From positions 17,499-81,498 of the forward strand of contig PS015289.1 of the NCBI GenBank assembly GCA_048213135.1: 64,000 bases of DNA, given 5' to 3'. Within the stretch, counting starts at the first letter, position 1. Each line of letters begins with the position of its first letter. The DNA comes from Reclinomonas americana ATCC 50394 (Eukaryota > Jakobida > Jakobea > Jakobida). Positions 10,055 to 21,787 of this stretch are shown here, piece by piece. The notes beneath the pieces were generated by a model, which made no database searches, had not been told where the DNA came from, and saw only the letters and a program-made list of their open reading frames with translations. The translations under genes were made by a program, and so were the position numbers.

Positions 10055-12511
10055 GATGACATGACATTTCTCATTCACAAACCTTCACTCGTCATCTTCG
10101 GCGAGTTGGCCCGCACATTGAAGGATTTTTTCGTCATGTTGCCGTACACCTGCGGGAGAGACGGTTGATTGAGAAGAGCGTGGCGGGAGGCAGGAAGAGG
10201 AGATATAGAAAGATCGTCACTGCAAGAGCAGACGCACAGAGGCGTTTTGTGGAAAAGGAGTGCGACGCACAAGGGAGGACGTGTGGAACAGCGGAGAGGA
10301 GTGCAGAGACGGATCGAGGAAGATGCTGACTGGAAGAGCACATGTTCTTGATGAGAAAAGAGGACAACAGGAGGAGCTGCGGAGAGGAGTGCAGAGACAA
10401 ACAGCGGAAGATGCTGACTGGATGATCAAATGTCTTTGATGAGAGCAGATGGAACAGCGGAGAGGAGTGCAGAGACAGCCAAAGGAAGACATTGATCGGA
10501 AGGGCACTTGACTGTGAAGCATCTTGTGAATGACAAAAGCGCGGCGCAGAGTACGACGGATGGAATGGCGGAGAGCGGATGAAGGAAGACACTGACAAGC
10601 GACAGGAGATGACGCGTCACTGAAGTAGAATAAGAGGAGACGGATGAGTGGAGCCTCGCAGACAATGAGAGCAGTTTGCGCGCGGCAGTGAGAGACAAGC
10701 GGAACGCGCGACAGAACAAGAAGCGGCACGCCACACTGTTTGCTACCAGGCAGAAAAAAGCTGATGTCTCGTTTCAGGACAAGACTGACAATGACTGCGC
10801 GCTGCGCGTAACGCTTTGCACCGAGACTCATACCGCCTCACACACGCAACTTGATGGTACTCTCCAGGCCCGCACGGGGTCACCGTCTTGTGGCAAAACA
10901 CCAAGTCCGATTTCAGAGTCGCTGTGGCGAGAGAGAGACACGTAAGCAAACCGTGAAGAGGGCGAAGAGCTGGAGGGAGTGCGAAGCGGGAAGAGAGAGC
11001 GGTGGTACTGACACGAGCGAGAGAAAGGAGAGAGTGAGGGTGTGAAAAGAGAGAGAGAGAGAGCCAGGGGAAGCGAGAAAGCGACCAGTGGCTGGAGTGA
11101 GCGAAAGATAATGGAGGTGAACGCATTGAGATGCAGTAAAGGAGAGGGGGAATGATTCAACGGGACAGAACGCGACGAGGGCAAGGGTGAACAGACAGAG
11201 TGAGATTCACAGAGCACGAGACAGAGAACACAATCGAATGCTGAGAACGAATGATGGACAGAGAGAGGCAGAGGAGAGTGTGTTTGTGACACACACATAG
11301 AGAAGAGGAATGGGGGGAGAGAGAGAGAGGACGGGCAGAGAGTAGGGAGAATGAAGAAACTGTGAGTGAGAGTGAGAGTGAGAGATAGAGGAGGAAGAGA
11401 CAGACACAATCGCAGCATATAGACAGAGGGCAAGATGCGCGGGTTTACGTTGGAAGAAGAGAGAAAGACACAGTGATGAGAGAGAGGGGAGAGTGAGAGG
11501 GCGGAAACTGAGAAGGCAGCACTGATTGACACAGCACAGAGAGAGAGAGAGAGAGCGAGAGAGAGCGAGAGAGAGCGAGAGCACGAGAGAGAGAGGAGGG
11601 GGAGACAGAGAAAGACGAAGTGAGATCAGAGAGAGAGAGAGAGGAGGGAGAGAGAGAGGGAGAGACAGAGAGAAAGACAAAGAGACAGAGAGCGAGTGAG
11701 AGAGAGAGAGAGCGGAATGTGAGAAGGCAGCGCTGATTGAGACAGCAGAGTGAGAGAGAGCGAGAGAGAGAGAGAGAGCACGAGAGAGAGAGAGGAGGGG
11801 AGACAGAAAGACAAAGTGAGATCAGAGAGAGAGAGATAGAGAGAGAGCGGAAGGTGCGAAGGCAGCATTGATTGAGACAGCAGAGAGAGAGAGAGAGCAT
11901 GAGAGAGAGAGAGCATGAGAGACACACAGAGAGAGAGGGAAGCAGTGGAAGAGAGTGAACCGCAAATGAGAAACCGCATCGGAATGGTAAGTCTGAAATG
12001 AATTGTGCAATCACAAACGGACGATCGCCAAGCGGAATCCCAAACAACAAACACACAAACACACAAGACACAGACACAAAAACAACAACAAAGAAGGAAA
12101 AAACACACACACACACACAACATCATGACAACGAAATAAGACAAAAATGCACGCAAGAGTGTGTGCGTGCGTGTGTGTGTCTCTGTGTGTGAGAGTGCGT
12201 GTGTGTCTCTGTGTGTGTGAGTCACCATTGGTCCAGCCTGAGCGATTCTCCGGTCCATCCGCTCGCGGCGGAGCGCCCTTCTTCTTCTCCACACGGAACT
12301 GACTGGGTGCAGCATATGCACCCTGCGAAAGCACACACGCATAAACAAACAAACAAACAAGAAAGAAAGAGAGTGCGTGCGTGTGAGTGATGTCATGTCA
12401 GCTCTCTCACAAAACGAACGATTCTGTCTCGTGTGTGTGTGTGTGTGACGCAACTGGTCCGGGTACGCGGTTCTTGTCCTTCTCAAACCGGTCGGAGCAG
12501 TCGAAGAACAT
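9413..12511 (-). CDS. SHIPPO (PGPGxY) repeat protein, axoneme-associated type
   Basis: Minus-strand exons: 12455-12511 (start ATG), 12226-12322, 11961-11992, then at least one missing exon, 10851-10921, 10083-10149 and the last at 9413-9649. Exon one ends RVPGP at a GTTGCG donor and exon two begins GAYAAPSQF, recreating PGPGAY; the 10851 exon holds PCGPGEYHQ and splices, again from GTTGCG, to VYGNMTKKSFNVR. PGPGxY followed by a basic F-containing segment is the sperm-tail PG-rich (SHIPPO) repeat, known from microtubule and axoneme proteins. The C-terminal exon is a Ser-Pro/Lys-rich tail (SPRSPVPIASKSPRP) ending at TGA. The frame between 11961 and 10921 does not close without another exon. This is the best evidence for a flagellum in the organism. 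Confidence 0.65.
9735..10170. repeat. Direct duplication of a 3' intron/exon segment, about 285 bp apart
   Basis: The block at 10020-10150 (GA tract, GTGAGATGACAT, then the SHIPPO exon) recurs in degraded form at 9735-9876. Shared landmarks on the plus strand are GAGTGAGATGACAT, a TTCGGCG...GGCCCGCA stretch and ATTTTTTCGTC. The copy nearer the 3' end has in-frame stops and is skipped in the gene model, so it looks like a dead duplicate of the exon sitting in the intron. A 20-base gap and a GTCGGTCGGTCGG/CGTCGTCGT tract lie between the copies. Confidence 0.55.
10290..10620. repeat. Intronic tandem repeat, about 75-80 bp x 4
   Basis: Copies begin with GCGGAGAGGAGTGCAGAGAC at about 10297, 10379 and 10453; a diverged fourth starts near 10569. 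Each continues with GGAAGATGCTGACTGG and a GAGCACATG-like tail. The array lies in the intron between the 10851 and 10083 exons of the SHIPPO gene. Confidence 0.7.
11040..11950. repeat. GA-rich low-complexity tract
   Basis: About 900 bases of GAGAGA with interspersed blocks. A longer duplicated block, GAAGGCAGC(G/A)(C/T)TGATTGA followed by GACAGCAGAG, recurs near 11512, 11723 and 11858. Long open frames in both strands (Ser-Leu or Arg-Glu rich) are artefacts of the repeat. The missing exon of the SHIPPO gene should lie here but I cannot find it. Confidence 0.7.
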
Positions 12512-12519
12512 TTCGTGTG

Positions 12520-13650
12520 TGCGTGCCTTGAGTGCGAGTGCGTGAGATAAGTTGCGTGCCGGTTCGTTGGTTTGGAAGAGTGGATGTTCGGAATTCTGCG
12601 GTGCAGAGGTGCAGCGTCATTGTGCGACGGGAAAGGTGCATGACAGTTACCGCATTAATGAGCAGGTTTGTGTGCATACGCAGACGCCTCGTAAACAGAG
12701 TGAGTGAAAATTTCAAATTCGACCTTTCCGGTTTTTGGTACAACACGAACTCCACCTTCTGATTCTCTCGTATCACGTTCTCTGCACCACACCAGCTATA
12801 CCGCCGTCACTGCTTTGCCCACTCACGCCATTCCGATTTCCCTATCCTAACCTTTACTTTCCCCCCTCCAGTCAGTCGACCCACACCAGACGAACCGATT
12901 GGGCGATCGGATTATTGTAACTCACTTTCCCACGCGCAACTCTCTCGCCCAAGCCCACACGCGTGGTATCCGAAAGGCAGCAGCGAACCGGGTGCGCCTC
13001 CTCCCCCCTCACACCCACTCTCTCCGTGTGCACGTGCATGCGTGTGCGTGTGCGTGTGAAAGAGATGTNNNNNNNNNNNNNNNNNNNNNNNNNNNNNNNN
13101 NNNNNNNNNNNNNNNNNNNNNNNNNNNNNNNNNNNNNNNNNNNNNNNNNNNNNNNNNNNNNNNNNNNNNNNNNNNNNNNNNNNNNNNNNNNNNNNNNNNN
13201 NNNNNNNNNNNNNNNNNNNNNNNNNNNNNNNNNNNNNNNNNNNNNNNNNNNNNNNNNNNNNNNNNNNNNNNNNNNNNNNNNNNNNNNNNNNNNNNNNNNN
13301 NNNNNNNNNNNNNNNNNNNNNNNNNNNNNNNNNNNNNNNNNNNNNNNNNNNNNNNNNNNNNNNNNNNNNNNNNNNNNNNNNNNNNNNNNNNNNNNNNNNN
13401 NNNNNNNNNNNNNNNNNNNNNNNNNNNNNNNNNNNNNNNNNNNNNNNNNNNNNNNNNNNNNNNNNNNNNNNNNNNNNNNNNNNNNNNNNNNNNNNNNNNN
13501 NNNNNNNNNNNNNNNNNNNNNNNNNNNNNNNNNNNNNNNNNNNNNNNNNNNNNNNNNNNNNNNNNNNNNNNNNNNNNNNNNNNNNNNNNNNNNNNNNNNN
13601 NNNNNNNNNNNNNNNNNNNNNNNNNNNNNNNNNNNNCACTCACTTTCGCC
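12520..13650. other. Intergenic region with a gap
   Basis: Between the divergent starts of the SHIPPO gene (minus) and the large disordered protein (plus). 12520-13068 holds no supportable exon; 13069-13636 is unsequenced. The sequence CCACTTTCGCC just before the ATG at 13651 is the only part of the leader of the next gene. A shared bidirectional promoter is possible but not demonstrable. Confidence 0.5.
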
Positions 13651-16600
13651 ATGTCCGATCCTCTCTCCTCCTCAGCAGCAGAGATGAGTGAACGCTGGAT
13701 GAGCGCATCGCCGGGCATCGGCATGCGTCGCGAGCACACGCCCTCGCATCTCACACGCGGCCGCTCCATGCCCTCCACCACCACCACCTCGACCCGAATT
13801 TCCGTGCAACCTCCACCGCCTCCTCCACCTCCGCCGCAATCCCGCCTCGGCCCGCTCTCCTCGACACGTCGACATGGCGGCGCGTCCCCCGTCGCCTCCA
13901 CCGTCCCATCCGCCTCAGGGAACGTCATGGCGGCGGCCGCCGCGCGACGTCGCTCGCTGCTCGCGACGGCGCAGACGATGCCGCGACGACGTTCAGTGTC
14001 GCCGCCAACGTCGGCTGCTGGGAACAGAGCGCAGAGTCCTGCTGCAGGAGCGTCCTATGAGGCTCCGCGGAAGCTCATGGCGAATGAGTTGGCCATGTTG
14101 CAGCAGTACTTGCGGCATGGATTTTCGTGTTTGGTGAATGTGTTGGGCGGGAAACGCGTGGTGTCGACCTATATTGAGTTGCGTTGTGTGTGTGGAAGGG
14201 AGAGAGAGAGAGGAGAGAGAGAGAGACGAGAGAGAGACGAGAGAGAGATTGTTCGGAAATTCGGTGGTGGTTGGCATTTGTGTGTGTCGGATTTCTTACG
14301 CAGATAGTGAGTGAGCGAGAGATGCGCTCGTGTGTGCGCTGTCTGCGTCGTGCGATGGTCGCGTTGAGAGGGCGGGGAAGAGATGGGGATCGCCTCCAGT
14401 TTCCCGACTTCAGTTTCGCTTGAGTGAGGAAGAGAAAGATCATCACCACGCAGGCACACTCTCCTGTTTCACACCCTCAGTTCCTTGCGACAGTCGCGTG
14501 GAGAGGAGAGGAACAGATAGATCGTCACTGGTTCAGTTTCCTGTGAGAGATCATCTCCGCACAGACACGTTCTCCTGTTTCGCTTCTTGCGACTGTCGCG
14601 TTGAGTGGGTGAGGAAGAGACAGAGATCACCACACAAGCGCGTGCACACGCTCAGCTTCTCGCGACAGTCGAGTTGAGAGGAGAGGGACAGACAGATCAT
14701 CATTGGCTGTGACAGTCGCATCGAGTGAGGAAGAGGCAGAGACCAACTCCGCACAGGCACGTTCTCCTGTTTCGTTTCTTGCGACTGTCGCGTGGAGAGG
14801 ATGCAGAATAGATGGAGATCGCCTCGAGTTCTTCAGTTTTTGCTGCAATGAGTGAGGCAGAGAAATCATCCCGCAGGCGCGCTCGCCTTCTTTGCGTACT
14901 CGCGACAGTCTCGTGGCGATGGTTGCCACACCGTACGTTCTCTCGGTTTCCTGTGTCTGTCGCATCGAGGGCAGGAGGGTGAGAAATCATCTCCGCACAG
15001 GCTCGTTCTCCTGTTTCGCTCCTTGCGTCAGTCGCGTGGAGAGGAGAAGAACAGAAAGAGCATCAGTTTCCTTACAGTCGCACTTAGTGAGGGACACATA
15101 CAGCCTCGCTCGCCAGCTTCGAAGTGCCTTCAATTTCTTGGGACAGTCGCGGTTAGAAAAGACGCAGGAAGAGATCTCCTCCAGTTTCACTTTTCTAGGG
15201 CAGACACGTCGAGGGAGACATGATCGTTGCCATACAGGCAAACTCTCCTTTCGCACACCCTCAGTTTCCTGCGACAGTCGTAGAGAGGAGATGAGGCAGA
15301 CACGTCACGGATCGTCGCCAGTGAGACACGCACACGCACACTTCCTATTTCTGTGAAAGAACACGCAGAAGTCGAAGCCAGTGGTGTTTCGTGCGAAGGA
15401 ACAGAGACTAGAAGACTCGCAGACATTCACTCACGCGTATTTGCATTGCTTGTTGCGAGACTCTGTAGAACAGCCTCCCTCCCTCCCTCTCTCCCTCCCC
15501 CTCCCCTCCCTCCCTCCCTCCCTCCCTCCCTCCCTCTCCTCCTCCCTCTCCCCTCACCTCCCTCTTCCCCCTTAATCCCCCTCTCACCCCCTTCCCCCTC
15601 CTTACGCAGCTCCGCCACCGGCGTCCAATACGACCACTACGACCTCACCAACGAAGGCTGGCCACTCGGCCTCCGTGTCACCACCTTCACGTTTGCGTTC
15701 TGGGAGCACCCCGACAGCATCCAGGCCGGCTGCTGCGGCACTCGCCAACCGCGCCAACTCTCCAAGACCTACTACATCCACTCGAAACTCGAAGTGACGC
15801 TCGACCGCAGCACCGGCATTATCAGCATTCGCGACTTGCGCGCCCCCAATTTTGTAATCATGTTTACCACCGACAATCCGTTCCTGGTGGAGGCCGCGTT
15901 TCGCGGGTTGATTGAGTCCAGCAGGTTTGTTTGAGGGACACAGAGAGGGAGGGAGGGAGAGAGATAGAAAGAGAAGAGGAAAGCACGCGCACAAACAAAC
16001 AGAGATATCCCTCACTCACCGTTTGCCTTGTCTCTCTCTCCCTCTCCACTGCCGTTTGCTTCTGTCTCTATCTTTCTCTCAATTTGCCTCTCTCGCCGAT
16101 CGTCTCTGTCTCTCTCGCCGCTCGTCTGTCTCTCTCGTCGTTTGCGCTGCCTCTCTCGTCGTTTGCTCTGCCTCTCTCTCCACTCGTCTGTGTCTCTCTC
16201 GCCGCTCGCTGTGTCTTTCTCGCCGCTCGTCTGTGTCTCTCTCGTCGCTCGTCTGTGTCTCTCTCGTCGCTCGTCTGTGTCTCTCTCGTCGCTCGTCTGT
16301 CTCTTCTCGCCGCTCGTCTGTGTCTCTCTCGCCGCTCGTCTGTGTCTCTCTCGCCGCTCGTCTGTGTCTCTCTCGCTGTTCGTTTTATCTCTCTCCGCTG
16401 ATCATCGTCTCTCGTTTTTAGTCTTATGTCACGCTCATCGATTGTTTCTGTCTTACTCGCCGCTCGTCTCTCTCTCGCCACTCTCTCTATCTCTCCCACT
16501 CTCTCCCACTTCTTCCCCTTTTCCTCCCTTCCCCTCAAACCCCTTCCCCTAATATCCCTTTCCCTTGTGTAGGTTTGTCGAGGAGTACGTGTTCCTCGGC

Positions 16601-19600
16601 GCCCCTGGCGTCTTCCGCTTCGAGAGCCGCGGCATGAAGGTCGGCCTCGACGCCGAACCCGCGATTGCCGCCACCTCATACGGCGGCGGCGGCGGCGCCA
16701 GTGGCATTGGCGGCGTGGGACGCACGCTACCCATGTCCACACCGCGCACGCTGACTGCTATGGCACGGCGGCAGGCTCCACTGTTGGAGAGCCGCTCTGC
16801 CACCACCGCCATGGCGCGGCCACAGCGAGCCATCACTGGTCAAGTGGACCAGCAGCAGCTGCAGCAGCAGCAGCAAGAGGAGCAGCGCATGAACAGCTTT
16901 ATGGAGACGGAAGACGAGGCGCCGTTCTCAGGTCGCTCTGGCTCGCCGCCACCCATGGGTGCCGGCTTGGCCGAGTTCCGCGGACGCAACCTGGAGATGC
17001 CGTTGCATCCGAATCCGTCCACCATTCCCACCAGCGGCCACTCGACCGTCGCTGGCTCTATTGTGGGGCCGCCCAAGACGCAGATTGACATGCTGCTCGG
17101 GCGCCGTCCTGTGCCCGGCGGTCTCTCGCTGCCCGAGCCCATGTCGCCACCGGGCACGGTGGGTGTCATGGGTGCACCGGCGCCTCCGCCAATGCCCAAG
17201 ATGCCGAGCTCGGCCATTGGAGCACCGGGACCCGCTGCGTCGCGCGAGACGGGCACGAGCACGCCCACTGGATTTTACGATGCGTCGTCGGCGGCGGCGG
17301 CGGGAACGGGAGTCGGACAGCAGCCGATTGCCACTCCGCGCTCGCCGGTTCCGCGTGGCACTGGCGGTGTGGTGCCGTCGGTGGTGCCGCCAAGACCGCC
17401 GGTGCAGACGCCGGGATCGCAGTCGGAGAATGCAAGGGATGCGATTCAGAGGTGCGTTGATGGTAATAGGACAGAAGGAAGAGAAAGACGGAGCTTCTCC
17501 TCCTCCTCTCTCGCTTTGCATTTCCTTCTTGATTTGTCTCAGGTTTCCTGCTTTCCTTATCTCTCGCTCTCCTCTTCTTTTCTTATTCTCGTCTTTCTCT
17601 CTCTGCTCTCACACTCTGCTCTCGCTCTCGCATTCACCTCTTGCATTCCCCTCTCTCTCCTCTCGCTCTCTCCTCNNNNNNNNNNNNNNNNNNNNNNNNN
17701 NNNNNNNNNNNNNNNNNNNNNNNNNNNNNNNNNNNNNNNNNNNNNNNNNNNNNNNNNNNNNNNNNNNNNNNNNNNNNNNNNNNNNNNNNNNNNNNNNNNN
17801 NNNNNNNNNNNNNNNNNNNNNNNNNNNNNNNNNNNNNNNNNNNNNNNNNNNNNNNNNNNNNNNNNNNNNNNNNNNNNNNNNNNNNNNNNNNNNNNNNNNN
17901 NNNNNNNNNNNNNNNNNNNNNNNNNNNNNNNNNNNNNNNNNNNNNNNNNNNNNNNNNNNNNNNNNNNNNNNNNNNNNNNNNNNNNNNNNNNNNNNNNNNN
18001 NNNNNNNNNNNNNNNNNNNNNNNNNNNNNNNNNNNNNNNNNNNNNNNNNNNNNNNNNNNNNNNNNNNNNNNNNNNNNNNNNNNNNNNNNNNNNNNNNNNN
18101 NNNNNNNNNNNNNNNNNNNNNNNNNNNNNNNNNNNNNNNNNNNNNNNNNNNNNNNNNNNNNNNNNNNNNNNNNNNNNNNNNNNNNNNNNNNNNNNNNNNN
18201 NNNNNNNNNNNNNNNNNNNNNNNNNNNNNNNNNNNNNNNNNNNNNNNNNNNNNNNNNNNNNNNNNNNNNNNNNNNNNNNNNNNNNNNTTTTCTCTTTTCT
18301 CTCTTTTCTCTCTTCTCTCTTCTCTCTCTTCTCTCTCGCTCTTCGCTCTCTTTTTCTGTCGTTCTCTCGCTCTCTCCACTCGCTCTCTCGCTTTCTCCTC
18401 TCGCTCTCTCACTCTTTCCTCTCACTCTCTCCTCATCACTTTTCCCCTTTTCCCTTCCCCTTCCCTGTCTCCCGCCTACAGAGCCCGCGAATCCGCCGAC
18501 CGCGCCCGCCACATGGTGGAGGAGAGCAGCCACTCCATTGTCGACATTACCTCGCACTCACCCGTGGCCGGCGGCAACGACTCGCCGCCTCGAACCCGAC
18601 CAACTGGTACATTGACACATCCTTGCCTCCATGCACAACACTCTTCGCCTCACCTTCGCCCCCCCCCCCTCTCTCTCTATGCGACGTAGATGACTGGGGC
18701 CTCACCAATCGCTTCACCACCCCTCACCGACCGCCTCCACTCTCATCCACACTCCCGCCACCACAACCGGCCATGACGACCGATTTCCGTGGTGCTGGTG
18801 CGGCGGCGGCGGCGGCGAATCGCGCCGCTCAGCGAGACGAACCCGCCCTCGCCCAACCGCTGCTACACGACTCGGCGACCGCCGTTCTGTTTGGACGCGC
18901 CGGTAGTGCCGGCAGCGGTGGCATGACTCCCGACCAGGACGTCTTCCAGCCGCCACACGCGGTGCTGACGAATGGCGACGACAAGGAGGTTTGCGTTTGT
19001 GCTGTTTGCTCTCATCCCTCTTCATCCGCCTTCTCACATGATGTCGTTGCAGGGCGCTCTTCGCGAGCTCTTCAAGAAGCAACAGGAGCAGCGTGATGCA
19101 CTGGAGCGTGCGCTGCAGGGCGCGGCGCGTGACACCAATCCGTTTGATTTGTCGGGTGCACTGTCGTCGTCGAGCATCTCGGTGCACGGCACGACACCGA
19201 TGAAGGGCGACGGCAGCGGCGATGTCAACAACCGCGGATCGGAGCGCGACTTTTTCTCGTCGGCGGGCATGACGCGTGACCAGTTGCGTGTTGCCACCGC
19301 CGGTTCCCTCCCTCCCTCCGTCTCTGTTGCTCATCTCTTTCTCTCTCATAACAGAGGCGAGTCCATGCGGTCATCACCGACGGCCTTTGAGCTGAACGTG
19401 CCGACGCCGCGTTTGCCCGAGGAGGAGTCCCTTCGTCGCGACCGCGACCCACCGGCGAGTTACGACTCGAACGCGGAGCAGCTGCCGCCGGAGAATCGCG
19501 CTCCGAGTGGCATGACGGCCACGCAGCTGCAGCAGGAGCGAAACCTGAAGCGTGCTCTCGGCCGCGTCGACCCGCCGGCACCGCTCAGGAACGCCACCAG

Positions 19601-21586
19601 CGAGGGACCGCTCCGCATGCCGTCGGTCGACAGCAGTGGTATTGACACGGCGGCCGAGATGAGTGGCCGCTCCCCTGGCAACCCGAACCCGCCACCGACT
19701 CGTCAGGCGCAGCCACCAGGTGGCGACGCCTCGGCACCGCCTTCGTCGCCTCGCCCGTCATCTGCACCTCGTCCGTCGTCGGTGAAGCGCGTGTCGTTCA
19801 GGGAACCGCAGTCGCCCGACCTGATGACGGAGCCGTCGTTTGCGTCGTCGCCGGTGACCACGGCCAGCGCTGCATCGGAGGCCGCTCGCCGTCTGCGCGA
19901 TGCACGCTCGGCAGCGCACTTGAAGAGCGCCGCCAACGCCATGCAGTCCATTGATTTGGACGCACCAGTGCCGGTGACCTCCATCAATCTGTCCGGTCCC
20001 GCGCCGTCGAGACCCTCCGCAGCGGTGAGTGCTTTGGGAGAATGCACTCTCCTCCCATCACTGCTGTCATTGTGCTCACCATTATCACCTTTCACAGTCC
20101 ACGGCCACGCAAGAGCCTGAGCAGGAGGCTCGCACGACCGAGGAACGCGCATCGCCGCGTGCCGGCGACCACAAGTCGACCAGTCGGCGGCCACAGCTGC
20201 ACACCACTGTTGCGTCGCGCTTCATCGATGCGAGCTCCTTGTTTCCTTCGTCCACTCACCACCACTTGCACCTCCGTTGCAGGGCACCATTCTGCCACCC
20301 CCACCACTGGACCTCGATTTGCCGCCCGTGGAGCCGGCCGAGTTCACGTGGGGTGAAACGCTGCAAAGCACCGACCCGTACCGCCACGACTACTTCCCCA
20401 AGACCGACCCGTGGCAGTCGCGTGGCGCAGCCTCGGAGGACATGCGCCCGCGCCCACCCATGCCTCGTGGCGGCGGTGGTGGTGCCGCTGCTCCCTCTAG
20501 TGGCAATGGTGGTTGGGGCGGTCAGCCTGCGTGGGCGTCGCTTGGCGGTGGCGGTGGTGGCATGTCGGCCATGGATCCAGTGGAGCCGCTGTTCCAGCAG
20601 CAGCCTCGTCGCCCGTTCCAGCATGCCGACCCGAGCATTGCTTCGTCGATGCCGCCGCCAATGCCGCGCGCACCACAGTCGATGGCCACCGATGCCGGCG
20701 GCGACGAGGTGTCGACCGACATGTCTTCGCAGTCGGGATCGCCGCTGTCGTCGCAGCGCAGCAACTCGGGCTACGGACCACCGCAGCCCTCGTCGCAGCC
20801 GACGGACGGACGCGACCTCAATTTCGGTCAGCGCTTCCGCAACCGCGGCGCCCCGGGTGGACGCATGCCACCGACCTCCACCCAGGCCGAGGCATTTGAC
20901 CTGGCGCCGTTGCCGGAGCACTCGCCATTCATCAAGGAGGACGTTCTCGATTGGAGCAAGCAGCGCGCACGACCGCAACAGGCGCCACTGGCACCTCCGG
21001 CGGCGGCGGCGCGCTCCAAGCCCAAGATCGTGACGGTGACGCAGGATTCCGACGCCGACTCGCTCGACTCGGCCGATCTGGAGAGCATCTCCGACATTCC
21101 ACAGCAGCCCGCCAATGGCCACGGCCCGCAGGCGTTTACCTATGGCGGTGGCAGTGCCGGAAGCAGCAACAACAGCAGCAGGAGAGGGTCCGGCTCGCAG
21201 CAACCTCCGTCGTCGCACCAGCAGAATGGCCACGGCGACGACCGACCAACAGTCCCGCCGCTGCAGTTGGGGCGAGTGGGCGGCGACGCGTCTGCGGGTG
21301 GACGGCCATCGGCCACACCAAAGGTTTGTGAGCGGGAGAAGGTGGAGGGCGTTTGTGCAAAGATTACTCATCATATCTCCCACCACAGGGCGGTTCAACA
21401 CCCTCACTGGCCGCCATGAATGGCCAGCTTCCGGTGTCCTCCACGCCGCGCGTGGTGGCATCCGAGCCGACCATCAATCTGACCGGCTCCGGCGTCAATA
21501 TCTCGTCGGGCGGCAGTGGTGGTGGTTTTGTGAAGCCCAGCGACTGGCAGAAGAAGCGCGATCTGACCAGCAACATTACGTTTTAA
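13651..21586 (+). CDS. Large Ser/Pro/Gly-rich protein with one folded N-terminal region
   Basis: Exons 13651-about 14126, 15610-15924, 16573-17451, 18482-18606, 18690-18988, 19053-19282, 19355-20024, 20098-20208, 20283-21323 and 21389-21586 join in frame to 1,447 codons and a TAA. The first donor (GTGTTT at 14127) is chosen because it restores frame; GTGAAT at 14134 looks better but does not. Two donors are GTTGCG (19283, 20209). Residues about 150-300 look folded: TYYIHSKLEVTL, then IRDLRAPNFVIMFTTDNPF and a helix VEEYVFLGAPGVFRF; strand-rich then helix, perhaps PH-like, but this is a guess. The rest is disordered with poly-Pro, poly-Gln, poly-Gly and short predicted helices such as LRELFKKQQEQRDALERAL. 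The C terminus is WQKKRDLTSNITF. It may be a scaffold or cytoskeletal protein. The start could be further upstream inside the gap. Confidence 0.7.
14320..15350. repeat. Intronic repeat with near-palindromic GCGAC-W-GTCGC core
   Basis: About twelve diverged copies in the first intron of the large gene. The clearest cores are near 14487, 14589, 14661, 14710, 14780, 14902, 15026, 15144 and 15270. The fullest unit reads TCTCCTGTTTC, then CTTGCGACAGTCGCGTGGAG. GCGACAGTCGC and GCGACTGTCGC are reverse complements of each other, so copies alternate about a central A or T. Spacing is irregular, 50-120 bp. The array is not coding: its frames are closed. Confidence 0.7.
16085..16390. repeat. 22-bp minisatellite in intron 2
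   Basis: About twelve copies of GTCTCTCTCGCCGCTCGTCTGT, with TCGTCGCTCG variants, directly upstream of the acceptor tract of the exon at 16573. The unit combines a polypyrimidine stretch with a GC-rich spacer, so the array extends the pyrimidine tract of the intron. Confidence 0.85.
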
Positions 21587-21787
21587 GTTGCCTGGCTCAG
21601 TGTTGTATTATGTTTTATTTTGGGTGGCGCAAGTGTGTCGTGCGGTGACCACTTGCTTGTAAGAGGAGAGAGGGATGGAATTGGTTTTTTTGAAGTTGTT
21701 TAGCGTGGTGAAAAGAAATGTAGACGATTAATGCTCATAGGGAATATTCATGGAATGGTGGTGGGGTTCTCTCTCTTTCTTCTCGCC
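21587..21787. other. 3'-end spacer between convergent genes
   Basis: Holds the 3' untranslated region of the large plus-strand gene. TATTATGTTTTATTTTG at about 21606 is AT-rich but there is no perfect AATAAA on the plus strand. The minus-strand gene ends at 21788, so the two genes converge with about 200 bp between stop codons. Confidence 0.5.

Noticed and set aside
11040-12486. Several minus-strand frames of 60-290 residues rich in Ser-Leu
   Set aside because: Pure (CT)n translation; composition follows the microsatellite and frames overlap each other.
14320-15350. CRISPR-like regular repeats
   Set aside because: Spacing is irregular, repeats are diverged, and the context is a eukaryotic intron.
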